This document shows positions 45,201 through 56,100 of a stretch of 64,000 nt of DNA, in pieces. The stretch's first letter is position 1, and each line of letters starts with the position of its first letter. The DNA is taken from NCBI GenBank assembly GCA_015143295.1, contig CM026557.1, forward strand, positions 38,201,965-38,265,964. Reading direction: 5' to 3'. The notes beneath the pieces are model-generated. The model was given only the letters and a program-made list of their open reading frames with translations. It did not search any database and was not told the origin of the DNA. The DNA is from Tetracentron sinense. Lineage: Eukaryota; Streptophyta; Magnoliopsida; Trochodendrales; Trochodendraceae. A program made the translations under genes and the position numbers.

Positions 45201-46277
45201 TTGTTTAATTATTCATATTATCCAAATAATTATATGATTTTTTTTTAGAAATATCCAAATACTAGCACACTAAAGCAAGAATTTGTTTTAATAAAAATAG
45301 AAACATGATAAAGAGAAAAATATGACAAATCTCAATTCAATCAACAGCTGAGCAAAAAATCCGTTTTGTTATTTCGGATCACCATAACCCGAAAGGACTT
45401 TCTATTTTCATTCTCCCTCTTTCCTTACTGTGGAAAACACTTGAACCGGCAATAAGTCAAAGAAACGCTGAAGATTAAAAGATTACAAAGCAAAAAAAAA
45501 AGGTAACTTTCTATTTTCGAAAGGAGGTTCTGCAAAAACCGCTCTACCTTCAACGAATCTCGGTTTGTTACTTCAGATTAACGATGTTCGATTCTGAAAG
45601 AATCTCCTGATATTCATATCATCATTCCCTTTACTAAATTAGGACTGAATAGAGAGACAGAGAGATATATAGAGAGAGAGAGAAGAGAGATTTTTCTCAT
45701 ATTTTCTGTTCCTATATTTTCCCCAAATTAGCTTTTTTTTCGTTCTCGAAAAATCTCAAATTTCTTGGTGGTTTTGGTTTCTGCAATTGGAATCCAAGAA
45801 CTCCAAGCTTGGTTCAGGGGGTAATACAGATATTCGTTTGGAAATTTTGATTTGACAAATTTTGGAAGAGTTTTGGTCGGTTACATAGAAGTCTTTTACG
45901 CTGTAATCCGATCTGAAAGCCGATCAACAACGCGGTTTCTTGGTCGTTTGGTTGCGAAACGATCGATTTGGTTAGTAATTCGAATACCCATTTGAGTTTT
46001 GCGATCAAAACTATGGAAATTCTTATCGAAATCGTGCAAGATTACGATCATTATTTCTGTGTCGTATTTTTTGGGAACGAAATAGAGATAAAGTTTCTCT
46101 AATTTTTCGCGAAGAAACTACTTTAGATTACGGAATAAAAACGTAATACAAATCTATTTTCTTTTGTTTTTCGATCAACACTATTTGAAGATTGATCTTT
46201 GGCTTCTGGGGTTTTTTTTTTTCCAGGAGTTTTGTTGATTCTGTATTGCTGTTCGAGCTCCAGTGCTGGTTTTCACC
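45201..46277 (+). other. Upstream and likely 5' UTR region of the MED26 gene
   Basis: 45640-45690 has an AG/GA-rich microsatellite (GAGAGACAGAGAGATATATAG), frequent in plant 5' leaders. Several pyrimidine-rich stretches precede the coding start. A 5' UTR intron ending near TTTTTTTTTTCCAG (46206-46226) is possible but cannot be proved. There is no obvious TATA box. Confidence 0.45.
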
Positions 46278-49258
46278 ATGGCTGCAAAATCTGGTGCCCT
46301 AGATTACTGGCGGAAGTATTTCCTGAGTGCGAACTCGGATATCTTTGAGGTGATCGAGTATGCGATCGTCGTCGCTGCTTCGGATTGCCCAAAGGAGTTC
46401 AGGATGCGGAGAGATCGAATCGCAGAGAAGCTCTTCTCGTGTCAATTGAGCAACGGTTTCGGATGTGACCGTGTAGATGCAGAGGGAGATAGAGTTTTCA
46501 AGACTGGTTTTGATGGAAGTGCTGATTTTGGGGGTGGGGTTAGTAAGGAGAGCAAGGTAAATAGCAGTACGGATGATCATGCTGGGATGAAGATGACCCA
46601 GGTGAGCACTTGCAGCTACGACGAAGTCGAGGCCTTGACGGAGGAAATTGAAGAGGAGAGTCAGATTATTGGGGAGGTTTTGAGGATCAAAGGGGTTCTT
46701 TCCAATAGTCAAGATGAGGTTTGTATCTCACTACTACTTATCTGTTTTGATTTAGTATCTGTTTCTGAGATTTAAGTTACAAAGGTTTGATAAGAAAATT
46801 TCTGTTTGAGAGCAGTTTTTAGTTTCCATTTTTATTGCTAATCAGATTAACAGATTATGTAGTTCTTTGGATAAGTGAGATGGGTTTGAAGAGTTTTCTT
46901 CTTTAGGTTTTGGGTTTTCGGTTTTGATGAATTTTGCTAGAGCTGTTGGGCAGATTGCTTTATTACAGTTTAACAGCTCTGGTGAAGGTGGAATGCTGGA
47001 TAAACTTTATCTTTTTTTATTTGCCGGGTTTTTGGTTCTGATCGGAGGTACTTTGATTGCTTTTGGTTACAGTCTGTTGGGGCATTGTTCGAGTCATTAA
47101 GAAAGCTTCAATTGATGGCACTCTCTGTGGAGATTCTGAAGGTTCGAATCGAAATTCTGTTAAATCTTGCTTTCTTTATATGGTCAGGGAATTTTAAGCC
47201 TCGAACCGAACCTTCTTGTTCCATCTGTTTTAGGAGAAGGTTTATTTTGATTAGTATTGTCTGGTAGCTGTTTTGGGGACTTCTCTCATTGGGTCCTGTT
47301 TTCCTCAGGTTACCGAGATTGGAAAGGCTGTTAACGGTCTCCGGAAACATGGATCAAAGGAGATTCGTCAGCTAGTTCGGACTCTCATTGAGTAAGAAAT
47401 TAGTGGCTCTGGCTAATTATTGTTTGCCTATCTTCTTGTGTTTGTTTATAGATAGTTGTGTTGTGACCCATTTTAGTGTAAAGCACCCGTTTAGTTTCTT
47501 CTAAATTTAGATACGCCAATAATTCCATTTGGTTTCTTCTCCCCTTTTGTCAATAGATTTGCTGCCCAAAACATGCTTCTTATACTCTTCACGGGCTCTC
47601 CGATTTCTTCTATATTTGATGGTAGATTTATGAACCAACTTCTCCATCTTCCAAATATTGATGGCTCAAGACTCATAAACCCAATTTAGCTTCCTTTAAG
47701 GCCTATATTACCCAGCGGACCAATTTTATTGGATTCAAGTCTGCTACTGACTCAGTAGTGTGCCTAGTGGCAGACCTCTTTTAGTATGGTTACATGTTCT
47801 CAAGTGGTTTACTAGATCCATTTTGGTTGTCAATCAATTAGTGAAGAATGAAGATTATTATACTCATTCTATTTTCCATTGTAGCAAGCCATGAATGAAT
47901 TGATCCCTCAATTTTAGCAAGCCATTGATGAACGGAACCATGAATCCTGTTATTTAGTATCTTTAGATTATTAAAACAGTTCCGCTTCTTATTTTAATAT
48001 TTTGTTGTGCATTGCAGTGGGTGGAAGGTTATGGTAGATGAATGGGTCAATGCTACGGCAGCTATTGCAGGTAGGAGTTTGTTTCTCATGCTGTTATTGG
48101 TTGTGCGAATGTATTTTTTCCTTCCATCTTACCATTTATCAATTGAGACTGAAACCCTATCTTACACATGGATTTGTGGATGCAGAAGGTTCCCCTGCCT
48201 CTGTGAACCCCTCTGTTGTTGATGATGAAGAAGGGCTCCCTTCTCCACCAATGGAAGAAGGAGTTTTCTTTACTACTCAGCCTACTTCCATGGAACTCTC
48301 TAAGGTATGTATTGTTTATCTTTCTTAATAGAGAAAGTAATGTAGTTCTGTGTTTTATACTTCTATACTAATTAGAATCTGCTCCTTCTGTATTTGTTAA
48401 CCGGACCTTCGTGAAGTTCTTCGATGGTATGGATGATGATGGAAGTGAGTCATTTTGTGATCTTTTCTCCTTCTCGTATATAGTTTTTGATGTATAATTC
48501 CTTCTTCTGAACTCCCCAGCTCTAAGAAACTTATAATTTTAGTGGGGGAACTTTTTGCAGATCCTCGAAACAGTGGAGAGCTTGACAAGAACCGTGAAAT
48601 TGGAAGAAAACCGTCAATGGAAAATCAAAATTTTGTCAAGCGGAATCAGCAGCTTCCCCATGAGGCAAATGTGGTCACCAAGGAAAACAAGGGCCAACAG
48701 AAGAATCAAGTAGCTGTCATAAAGCAAACTAAGCCTTCCAACACCATTTCAGGGCTGGGGAAACCTCCAAAACAAAGCTCAGTGAACAAAGTCAATAACG
48801 AAACCAAGTTTCAGCAAAAACCGGTTAATGTCCCAATTCAAAAGAGGCAGCTGGTTGGTCAACAAGATGTAAGTATCACCAGAATATCTTGTTTTCAAGT
48901 TTTGAGCTTCAACCTCAATCTGATCTCTGTTACTTGATGTTGTAGAAATTAAAATGTTCCGGTGAAGTCTCAGTCCAAATGAAACTCGAAGCTTCAAAGA
49001 GGAAACTCCAACAAGGGTACCAACAAGCTGAGAACGGTTCGTGAAATCCCCTTCAAGGTTTAATTCTTTTTCGTTTCTTTACCAGCTTTTAGGTAACAAC
49101 TCAAGGGCACTATATTTTATTCTTGTGATGCAGCCAAGAAGCAAAGGACAATACAGGTCATGGAGTTGCGCGATCTTCCTAAGCAGGGGCTTGGTCACAG
49201 AAATCTCAATGTGAGGCCTGGGAACAATAATCGGAATTGGGCAAATGGGCGGCGTTAG
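46278..49258 (+). CDS. MED26: MED26-family Mediator subunit (TFIIS N-terminal domain protein)
   Basis: Nine coding exons join in frame: 46278-46718, 47073-47141, 47309-47391, 48018-48070, 48186-48304, 48417-48444, 48561-48868, 48946-49036, 49134-49258. All introns have GT-AG ends. The product is 438 residues, close to Arabidopsis MED26 family members. It begins MAAKSGALDYWRKYFLSAN. The TFIIS N-terminal helical (LW) domain lies at about residues 130-215 (LFESLRKLQLMALSVEILK, GKAVNGLRKHGSKEIRQLVR, GWKVMVDEWV). A polar linker rich in Q, N and K follows. The basic tail KKQRTIQVMELRDLPKQGL is typical of plant MED26. MED26 joins the nuclear Mediator complex and links it to elongation factors. The ATG at 46278 is in a good context (CACCATGG). 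Exon 6 is only 28 nt. Plants have MED26a, b and c; it looks most like MED26a/b but I cannot separate them. Confidence 0.93.
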
Positions 49259-50044
49259 TTGCTCTCATTTTGTGGACTGGGCTTCAGTTACCTGTCATTT
49301 TTCTTCCATTTGCAAAGGCAACAGTGGAGGAACACCATTTACTCTTGTCTTAAATGAAATTTCAAGATAGATGCGCAGATTCTGCTGGAGAGCAATAGAT
49401 TTTCGGAAATCTGATCAAAGTAGAGTACAAGAGTATGTTTGAGACTCGTACAAATTCAAGCACATCGAGTTATAGAGATGGTATATACACATATCAAAAT
49501 TGGGATATAGTGGATCCTACAGAATTCTTGATAGATTACTAATTAGATGAATTTATGTAGAGAACCTTTTACCAACCCTTTTGATAATTACTCTGTTGTC
49601 AATCTTTTTTGCCCCTTCTTTCTCCATCAAAACCTTACGTCAATCATTGGATAAGATACATGTTGGCACTGATCAAGTACATTTTTATACAGAGTGTTAT
49701 ACACTCATCTGTATTACCTTTTAATCTGAATGTAAACAAGTTGGTTGAATGTTTATAGTATTTGCAGGTTTAATCAGTCAAGTCTCTTAACTCCTAGTTT
49801 CCATATTGTTGGCAGCTCTTTCACGTTTAATTTTGGCAGAGTTCTTCAATATTTAGCGATAATCCATTTCCAAGTATCGATACATTATATTGGGAGATTT
49901 AAGGGGAGGGTATTCTAAATTTTGAATGATCTCTTTTAAGTTGTAGTGATGTTTAAGTGATTGAAAAGCTATAATATGGCCCATCTATTCTATTTTATGT
50001 AATAGGGGTTATAGTTAGCAAGTTAGCAGTTAGTTGGTTGGTGC
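49259..50044 (+). other. 3' flank of the MED26 gene
   Basis: The likely 3' UTR follows the TAG at 49256-49258. AT-rich sequence with several possible poly(A) signals extends to about 49.75 kb. No further gene is seen. Confidence 0.5.
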
Positions 50045-50480
50045 TAGGGGTTTAAACGAGCTGATTTGAGCTGAGCTGGGTGCTACTCAAGCTCAGCTCA
50101 TGACAAATATAAGCTGGCTCAAGCTCGTCTTGAGCTCAATTCGAGCCCCCGAATGCTAGCTTGAGCTCGGCTTGTTTATTGATAATAGAGCTCAAGCCGG
50201 ATCGCGAGTTTGTACCATTATTTTAGGTTCCTTTGCCCTAATTTTAACAAAAAGAATTTAAATCAAAATCCTAAGAGTTAAAACATGCTCAGATTCTTCC
50301 TCCCAAAAAAACTTAAGAACTGAACAAAGTTATTAGGGTAATATAATTGAGTTGATCCGAACTACTCATTGCTTGTGTTCGGCTTGATTACCAAACGAGC
50401 TCAAATACCAAAACTTAAGCTGGGCTCATGTTAAGACGAATCGAGGCGGCTCACGAGTACATCACCAAAGAAAACTTTTA
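50045..50480. repeat. hAT-like MITE fragment of the GAGCT-rich family
   Basis: TAGGGGTTTAAACGAGCTGA begins a stretch of GAGCTCAAGCTC-type palindromes with an AT centre, like 29295-29682 and 43762-44626. The right end (CGGCTCACGAGTACATCACC) no longer shows the ACACCCCTA terminus. Confidence 0.5.
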
Positions 50481-50550
50481 TAAGATATACTTTCAATGAC
50501 AGGGTAGTGATATCTTTCTTAAATTACTTGCTATGTAGTTGGGAACTCTT

Positions 50551-50740
50551 CATAATATATTATTATAATTAATAACCCTCTAAGCAAGTTTAGTTATTTT
50601 CAAGAAAGATAAAATAATGAATAAAATTCTCCACAAAGACACCTACATAATATGTTATTATAATTAATAACCCTCTAAGCAAGTTTAGTTATTTTCAAGA
50701 AAGATAAAATAATGAATAAAATTCTCCACAAAGACACCTA
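50551..50740. repeat. Recent 95-bp tandem duplication
   Basis: Units 50551-50645 and 50646-50740 are identical except for one base (CATAATATAT against CATAATATGT). They include AATAACCCTCTAAGCAAG and GAATAAAATTCTCCACAAAG. Confidence 0.95.
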
Positions 50741-50789
50741 CACTACATAGCCTTTTTGTAAGGTAGAAGACTATTTCTTAATCTATAGG

Positions 50790-51507
50790 GAAATGGAAAA
50801 ATCTGAACACGTGATCTCATTGGTCCACACCCTTCTTTTTGACTATCACTAATAACTGTGGTTAAGATTCTCTCACTTTTAGGGTTTATCCACCCAACCT
50901 TATTTTTAGAAAAAGTATAAAAAACATTTATATAATTTAGTGAAGCTTAATCATGGTAAAAACGGACACGGGGACACTGCGACAATGGGTCAGCTAGGAA
51001 GGGGACCTCGTGATCCCTTTCTAGGACTAATCTATGTGACTCTTTCTTCCGGATCCGGAAGCGAAGAACATAGCCTAGGGCTTTGTCGGGTGCCCGGAAA
51101 AGCTAAGCGTCTTCCGCACGCAGCATTTTGACCATCGTTTAAGGGACCCACACGTGCGGTCCTCATTTCCACATCTAATTCCTCTTTTTTATTCTTTTTT
51201 TATTTTTTATTTTTTAAGTAAAGATATAATACACCACGACACAAACCAAACACACCCGCGCGCATGTGCCCACGAATCACCTCAAAACGGTACCAACCGT
51301 ATGACAGGAGGACTATAGAACCTTAAGTGCTCATGCAAACTCAAACTCACACTCCTATCCCATGTGGGACTAAAGGATTCTAGATTTTTTGAGTAAAGAT
51401 ACAATACAACACACACCTTTGTTCATGACTTTTGCTTCGATGGGAATCAGTGTAAGCAGTGGGCCCCACTAAAATCAAAGAATTCGAAGGAGCACCACCT
51501 CCTTCAC
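50790..51507. other. Intergenic repeat fragments
   Basis: 50800-51040 is a second copy of the repeat at 38085-38330. 51180-51410 has two stretches with AAAGATACAATACAACACAC-type sequence. No gene is seen. Confidence 0.5.
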
Positions 51508-51797
51508 GGCCTTGGATTGTCTTTGGCAAAGCCAGAAAGGACTTGTCTCGGGCAACCATAGAATAAGGGACAAGCGGTGGAGAAGTCAAAATCATGGGCC
51601 CATGATTTTAACTTCTCTACCCACTATATGACACATGGTGATAAGGTGTTGAGATAAAGGGGAAGAGATATCAAGTGGGGGAGAAGTCAAAATCATGAGA
51701 AGAAAATGAAATGACTTCTCCCATTTTTAACGCCACGTCCCTTATTCTATGGTTGCTCGAGAGCCCTTTCTGGCTTCGCCAGAGACAATCCGAGGCC
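51508..51797. mobile_element. Foldback MITE, GAAGTCA-loop family, copy 2
   Basis: The left arm starts GGCCTTGGATTGTCTTTGG and the right arm ends CCAGAGACAATCCGAGGCC. Pairing runs about 75 bp and includes CAACCATAGAATAAGGGAC. TTCAC flanks both ends (51503-51507 and 51798-51802). The loop has GGAGAAGTCAAAATCATG twice and AAATGAAATGACTTCTCC, the same motif as in the loop of 40737-40942. Confidence 0.78.
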
Positions 51798-52394
51798 TTC
51801 ACGGGCACTGATGGAGATCGGACCACATCCAATCACGATTGAAGCCGGAGAGTGTTCAATCACACCAATAGGTCAACATGTGTCCCTTCTAACCCTATTA
51901 ATCATGGTTAGGATTCACTAACTCTTATGGTTCAATAAACTAACATTAGTTTCTTTTTTTTTAATATTAGAAAAAATCAACCTTAGGATTTTTTAACCCT
52001 AGGGTTAACTTAAAAAAAATAAATTCTAAATACCAAGTTTGATTGTTGAACCCTAAGGTTTAATGAATTTAAACCACTGTTAATAAGGATTAAAAAGGAA
52101 CTGTAGAACCCTAAAATTTATCAATTTTACACAAAGGTCCCTACACACCCGTAAAATTGTATAAAGAGCCTAAAATCATTTTTAAAGCCCTATACATTTA
52201 AATTTGGCCTAATGACAAGGCATGGGCCTCCTACGGCTCGGGTCTGGGCACGAAGTAGAAAGCCCATAAACCCAAAACCCAAGTCCAAATCTAAATGGGT
52301 CACACACTCGATAAATGGGTCGATCCGTCAACACAACAAAAAAAAAACTGATTATGGACTCAATACCCAAGAAGATAGGTGGGGCCCATGAAAG

Positions 52395-52690
52395 CCTCCT
52401 AAGTCCCTTAAACTACTAAATAGAGTGGGACTCTTGAAATCTTTATCTCTAAATGGATAAGCCTTATCAAGATCTCTTAAATCCCTTAAACTACTAAATA
52501 GAGTGGGACTCTTGAAATCCTTATCTCTAAATGGATAAGCCTTATCAAGATCTCTTAAATCTCTTAAACTACTAAATAAAGTGGGACTCTTGAAATCCTT
52601 ATCTCTAAATGGATAAACCTTATTAAGATCTCTTAAATCCTTTAAACCACTAGATGGAGTAGGATTCTTGAGATCCTTATCTCTAAAAGT
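52395..52690 (+). repeat. 78-bp tandem repeats in U3 of the LTR
   Basis: The motif AACTACTAAATAGAGTGGGA recurs at 52411, 52489, 52567 and, as AACCACTAGATGGAGTAGGA, at 52645, always 78 bp apart. Tandem repeats directly upstream of the TATA box suggest a transcriptional enhancer; the function is inferred. Confidence 0.85.
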
Positions 52691-52691
52691 C

Positions 52692-52700
52692 TATAAATAA
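52692..52700 (+). promoter_or_regulatory. TATA box of the Tat element 5' LTR
   Basis: TATAAATAA follows the U3 tandem repeats. Transcription would then start about 30 bp downstream, in the region with AGAGATTTAGGG. The 3' LTR carries the same box at 63402-63410 and could drive transcription into flanking DNA. Confidence 0.65.
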
Positions 52701-53076
52701 GAGCCAAAGCTAGAGATTTAGGGATTCAGAAATTCAGAGAGAGAAATTCAGAAGAAGCCAAAGAAGAGAACTCAGAAGCATTCTCTAGCCTTCAAAGAAA
52801 AGAAATCAAATCATTCCGGAGAAGACAAAGCTGCAAAGAAGCCAGTTCTCCTCCAAAATCACTTTCTAGCCGATTAAGCGCGAAGCCCGGAAGAAAGGAA
52901 AAGCTACATCAACACTTTCAAAGAAGATCGAGATCACGCCTAGGCCCTTATCTTCTACTTTAGAAATTTCTGATTGTTAATCAGAGGATTTCTTGAGAGT
53001 TGTACCAAACTGAAAATAAATAAAAATATTTTGTTCATCATTATTTCGTCAAAGAAATTTTGTGTCGACAAATTTT

Positions 53077-53094
53077 TGGCACGCCCGGTGGGAC
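53077..53094 (+). promoter_or_regulatory. Primer binding site
   Basis: TGGCACGCCCGGTGGGAC starts six bases after the LTR. Its complement ends in CCA, as a tRNA 3' end must. I cannot name the tRNA with certainty. Confidence 0.75.
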
Positions 53095-53141
53095 TCTCTC
53101 TACCTCTCATCTTACAGTCAACGAACAATTAAGCAGCATCA

Positions 53142-56100
53142 ATGGCTCCCAAGAGACCTGTTGTTGCAGCCACCGCCATCCATGGAAAGAGAAACACAAT
53201 CTCTTCTGCACCTGAATCTACACCAGCTACTAGCGATGATCGGCGAGCAACACGTCATATGACGCAGTCTGGTACCTCTCACTTGGTTGGGGCCCTCTCT
53301 CAACATCGCAAGCAACGCGTCTCCAAACCGATGCAAATGGCTAAGACTGCGCGGGCCAGGATGCCTGAGGGTATGTCCTCCAGTCATCCTTCCGATGCAC
53401 AGTCTAGCGCAGGGTCAACATCCTCCGTGACCTCTCCTTCTCAAGGTCGAGCCTCCAAAGAAGTGCAGAATCAGAATCATTCAAATTCTGAGACACATAC
53501 CTCCATTAGGTCTGTCATGATGATGGAAGCAGCGACGATTGAAGAACAGATCGCACAAATGTCTAACGCAATTGCAAATTTAACAAAGGCAGTTGAGGAT
53601 AAAGATGCCCAGATTGTAGACTTGGTAAGCCGCTTGGAGCAGAATAACCAAGCAGATGAATCCAATCAAGGACCGACAAATCCCCCTGGGTTCAATCTCC
53701 GAGGTCCTCGTGAAGCGGAAGAACAAAACAAAGGGTTCACTCTCCAAGGACATCGTGATGCAGAGGAACAAAACAGGAATGCATCCGGCTCGCGAGATCC
53801 CACTCGGGACAGTCACCAAGTATCAATTACTTCGCTCTCTATCCAGCAGCTACAAGCAATGATTTCCGATACCATTTATGCTCAGTACGGGGGTGCGTCA
53901 CAATCTTCCTTGGTCTATGCCAAGCCATACTCTCAACGCATTGAGCAAATGCGCTTCTCGACAGGATACCAACCGCCAAAGTTTCAACAGTTCGATGGAA
54001 AAGGCAATCCAAAACAACACGTTGCTCACTTTATCGAGACTTGCAATAATGCTGGCACGTACGGAGACTTTATGGTGAAACAGTTCGTTCGCTCCCTCAA
54101 AGGGAATGCGTTTGACTGGTATACCGATCTAGAGTCTGGTTCCATTGACAGTTGGGATCAACTGGAGCGCGAGTTTCTCAACCGCTTCTACAGCACCAGA
54201 AGGACAGTGAGCATGGTGGAGCTTGCCGCTGTACGACAAGTGAAAGATGAACCTGTTATTGACTACATTGATAGGTGGAGGAATCTTGCTCTTAATTGCA
54301 AGGATCGTCTTTCTGAACCATCTGCTATTGAGATGTGCATCCAAGGGATGCACTGGAGCCTTCTTTACATCCTCAAAGGGATTAAGCCTCGTTCTTTTGA
54401 AGAATTGGCTACACGGGCTCATGACATGGAGCTCAGTATAGCCGCACATGGAGATCCACGATCGATCGATTCTTTCAAATCGGAGAAAAAACAATGGAAC
54501 GCATCCAAACCCTCTAAGACCAAGGAGGCTATGATCACCACTACTACCACCAAGCCGGCCAAGATCTCGAGCCAAAAGAAGCAGGAACCGCCCAAGGTCG
54601 GTACATCTCAAGAAAGAGGGCAAGGCAGGATGACACTCAAGGAGCTCGAGGCAAAAGAATATCCTTTTCCAGACTCTGAGGTATCTGGCATGCTCGATCA
54701 ACTGCTAAGTCTAAAGTTGATTGAATTGCCAACCTCTAAACGTCCAGAGGAAGCGGGTCGTGTTGAAGACCCAAAATACTGCCGATATCACCAACTGATC
54801 AGCCATCCGGTTGGAAAATGTTTCGTCCTCAAAGAGAAGATTATGGACCTAGCTCGACAAGGAAAGATTGAACTTGACTCCCTCAATGATGTGGCAGCCT
54901 CGAATATGACGAGTGTTGCCTTCGGGTCTTTCAACCCCAGTTTGATTCCACCTTCATCATCTGTAACAATGTTGTCTCCTCAAGCAATAAAAGCACCATG
55001 GCCACCACAAAATTTGAAGCAAGTCACAGCCGGAGCTCTTGGCTCTAACATCCCCCGTTCAATATCAGTGGTAGCATCTAGTCAAGGGCAAATTCCATTG
55101 TTGCAACTACAGCAACAACGATGTCTCCCTACAAAAATTGAACGAGAGTCAACAGAAAAATCTTCTCTCATCGATGATGACGGTTGGACATTGGTTACAC
55201 GACGACAACGACGTGTGCAACATCCACCTCCTCCTTTTCATCCAAGAGCAAAACGGACCAAAAGAAAGACTCGTCCAAGTATCAAGTCAAAGAAGAAGAA
55301 GAAGGTAGTGAAGAAAAAAGCATTCAAAGTGCCTCCTGCTGATCCTGAAGAGATTTTTCAGCAGTTTCCTCCTTTGGCAATCACATTTGGCGACTTCATA
55401 CCAATGTGGTTTCTCCAAAAACAGGAACGAGAGCCGGCCTACTCTGTCGCATGTTACCAAGTCGAATCAGACACATCGGAAAAAGAAGTGAACGATGTAC
55501 CTGCCAACCAATCATCCCCTTCAATTCATGAAGAGGAGCATCCCAAAGGAGAAGATAATGCATCCGACATTGAAGAGACATCAATACACTTGAGTCTTTT
55601 TGAGGCCCTACAACTACCGGAAAAGACTCGGCTCAGCCTCGCTCAAGCCTTAACTAATCCCGACAAGTACAAAGAAAAAGACTGGGTTCAAAGGAAATCG
55701 GAGACATGTGCCTCTTGCATGGCCACCATCACCTTCGATGACGAAGACCTACAACTTGGTTCTCATCCTCATAATAGGCCGCTGTATGTCACAGGGTCCA
55801 TTAAAGAACATAAAGTTCAGCGCATTCTTCTTGACTGTGGGTCTGCTGTCAATATCATGCCCATCCGCACGATGAGAAAAGTTGGCATCTCTCCAGATCA
55901 ATTGAGTCGAAGCAGGTTGGTGATCCAAGGCTTTAACCAAGGGGGGCAGAGAGCCATCGGAATGGTCCGCTTAAAGCTCACAATCGAAGACTTGGAGTCC
56001 GAAGTACTCTTCCATGTCATTGATTGCAAGACATCATACCACTTGTTGCTTGGACGTCCCTGGTTACACGAGACGGGTGTGGTTCCATCTACATGGCATC

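Larger units (their letters stand above)
52102..53070 (+). repeat. 5' LTR of the Tat element
   Basis: The LTR starts TGTAGAACCC and ends GTGTCGACA. U3 contains about four copies of a 78-bp repeat (starting near 52400, 52480, 52560 and 52635). A TATA box follows at 52692. A poly(A)-signal-like AATAAATAAAAATA lies near 53016. Confidence 0.97.

Noticed and set aside
46263..46277. Start of the MED26 gene five codons upstream (GTG at 46263)
   Set aside because: GTG is not a normal nuclear start. The ATG at 46278 has a good context and gives the family-typical N-terminus.
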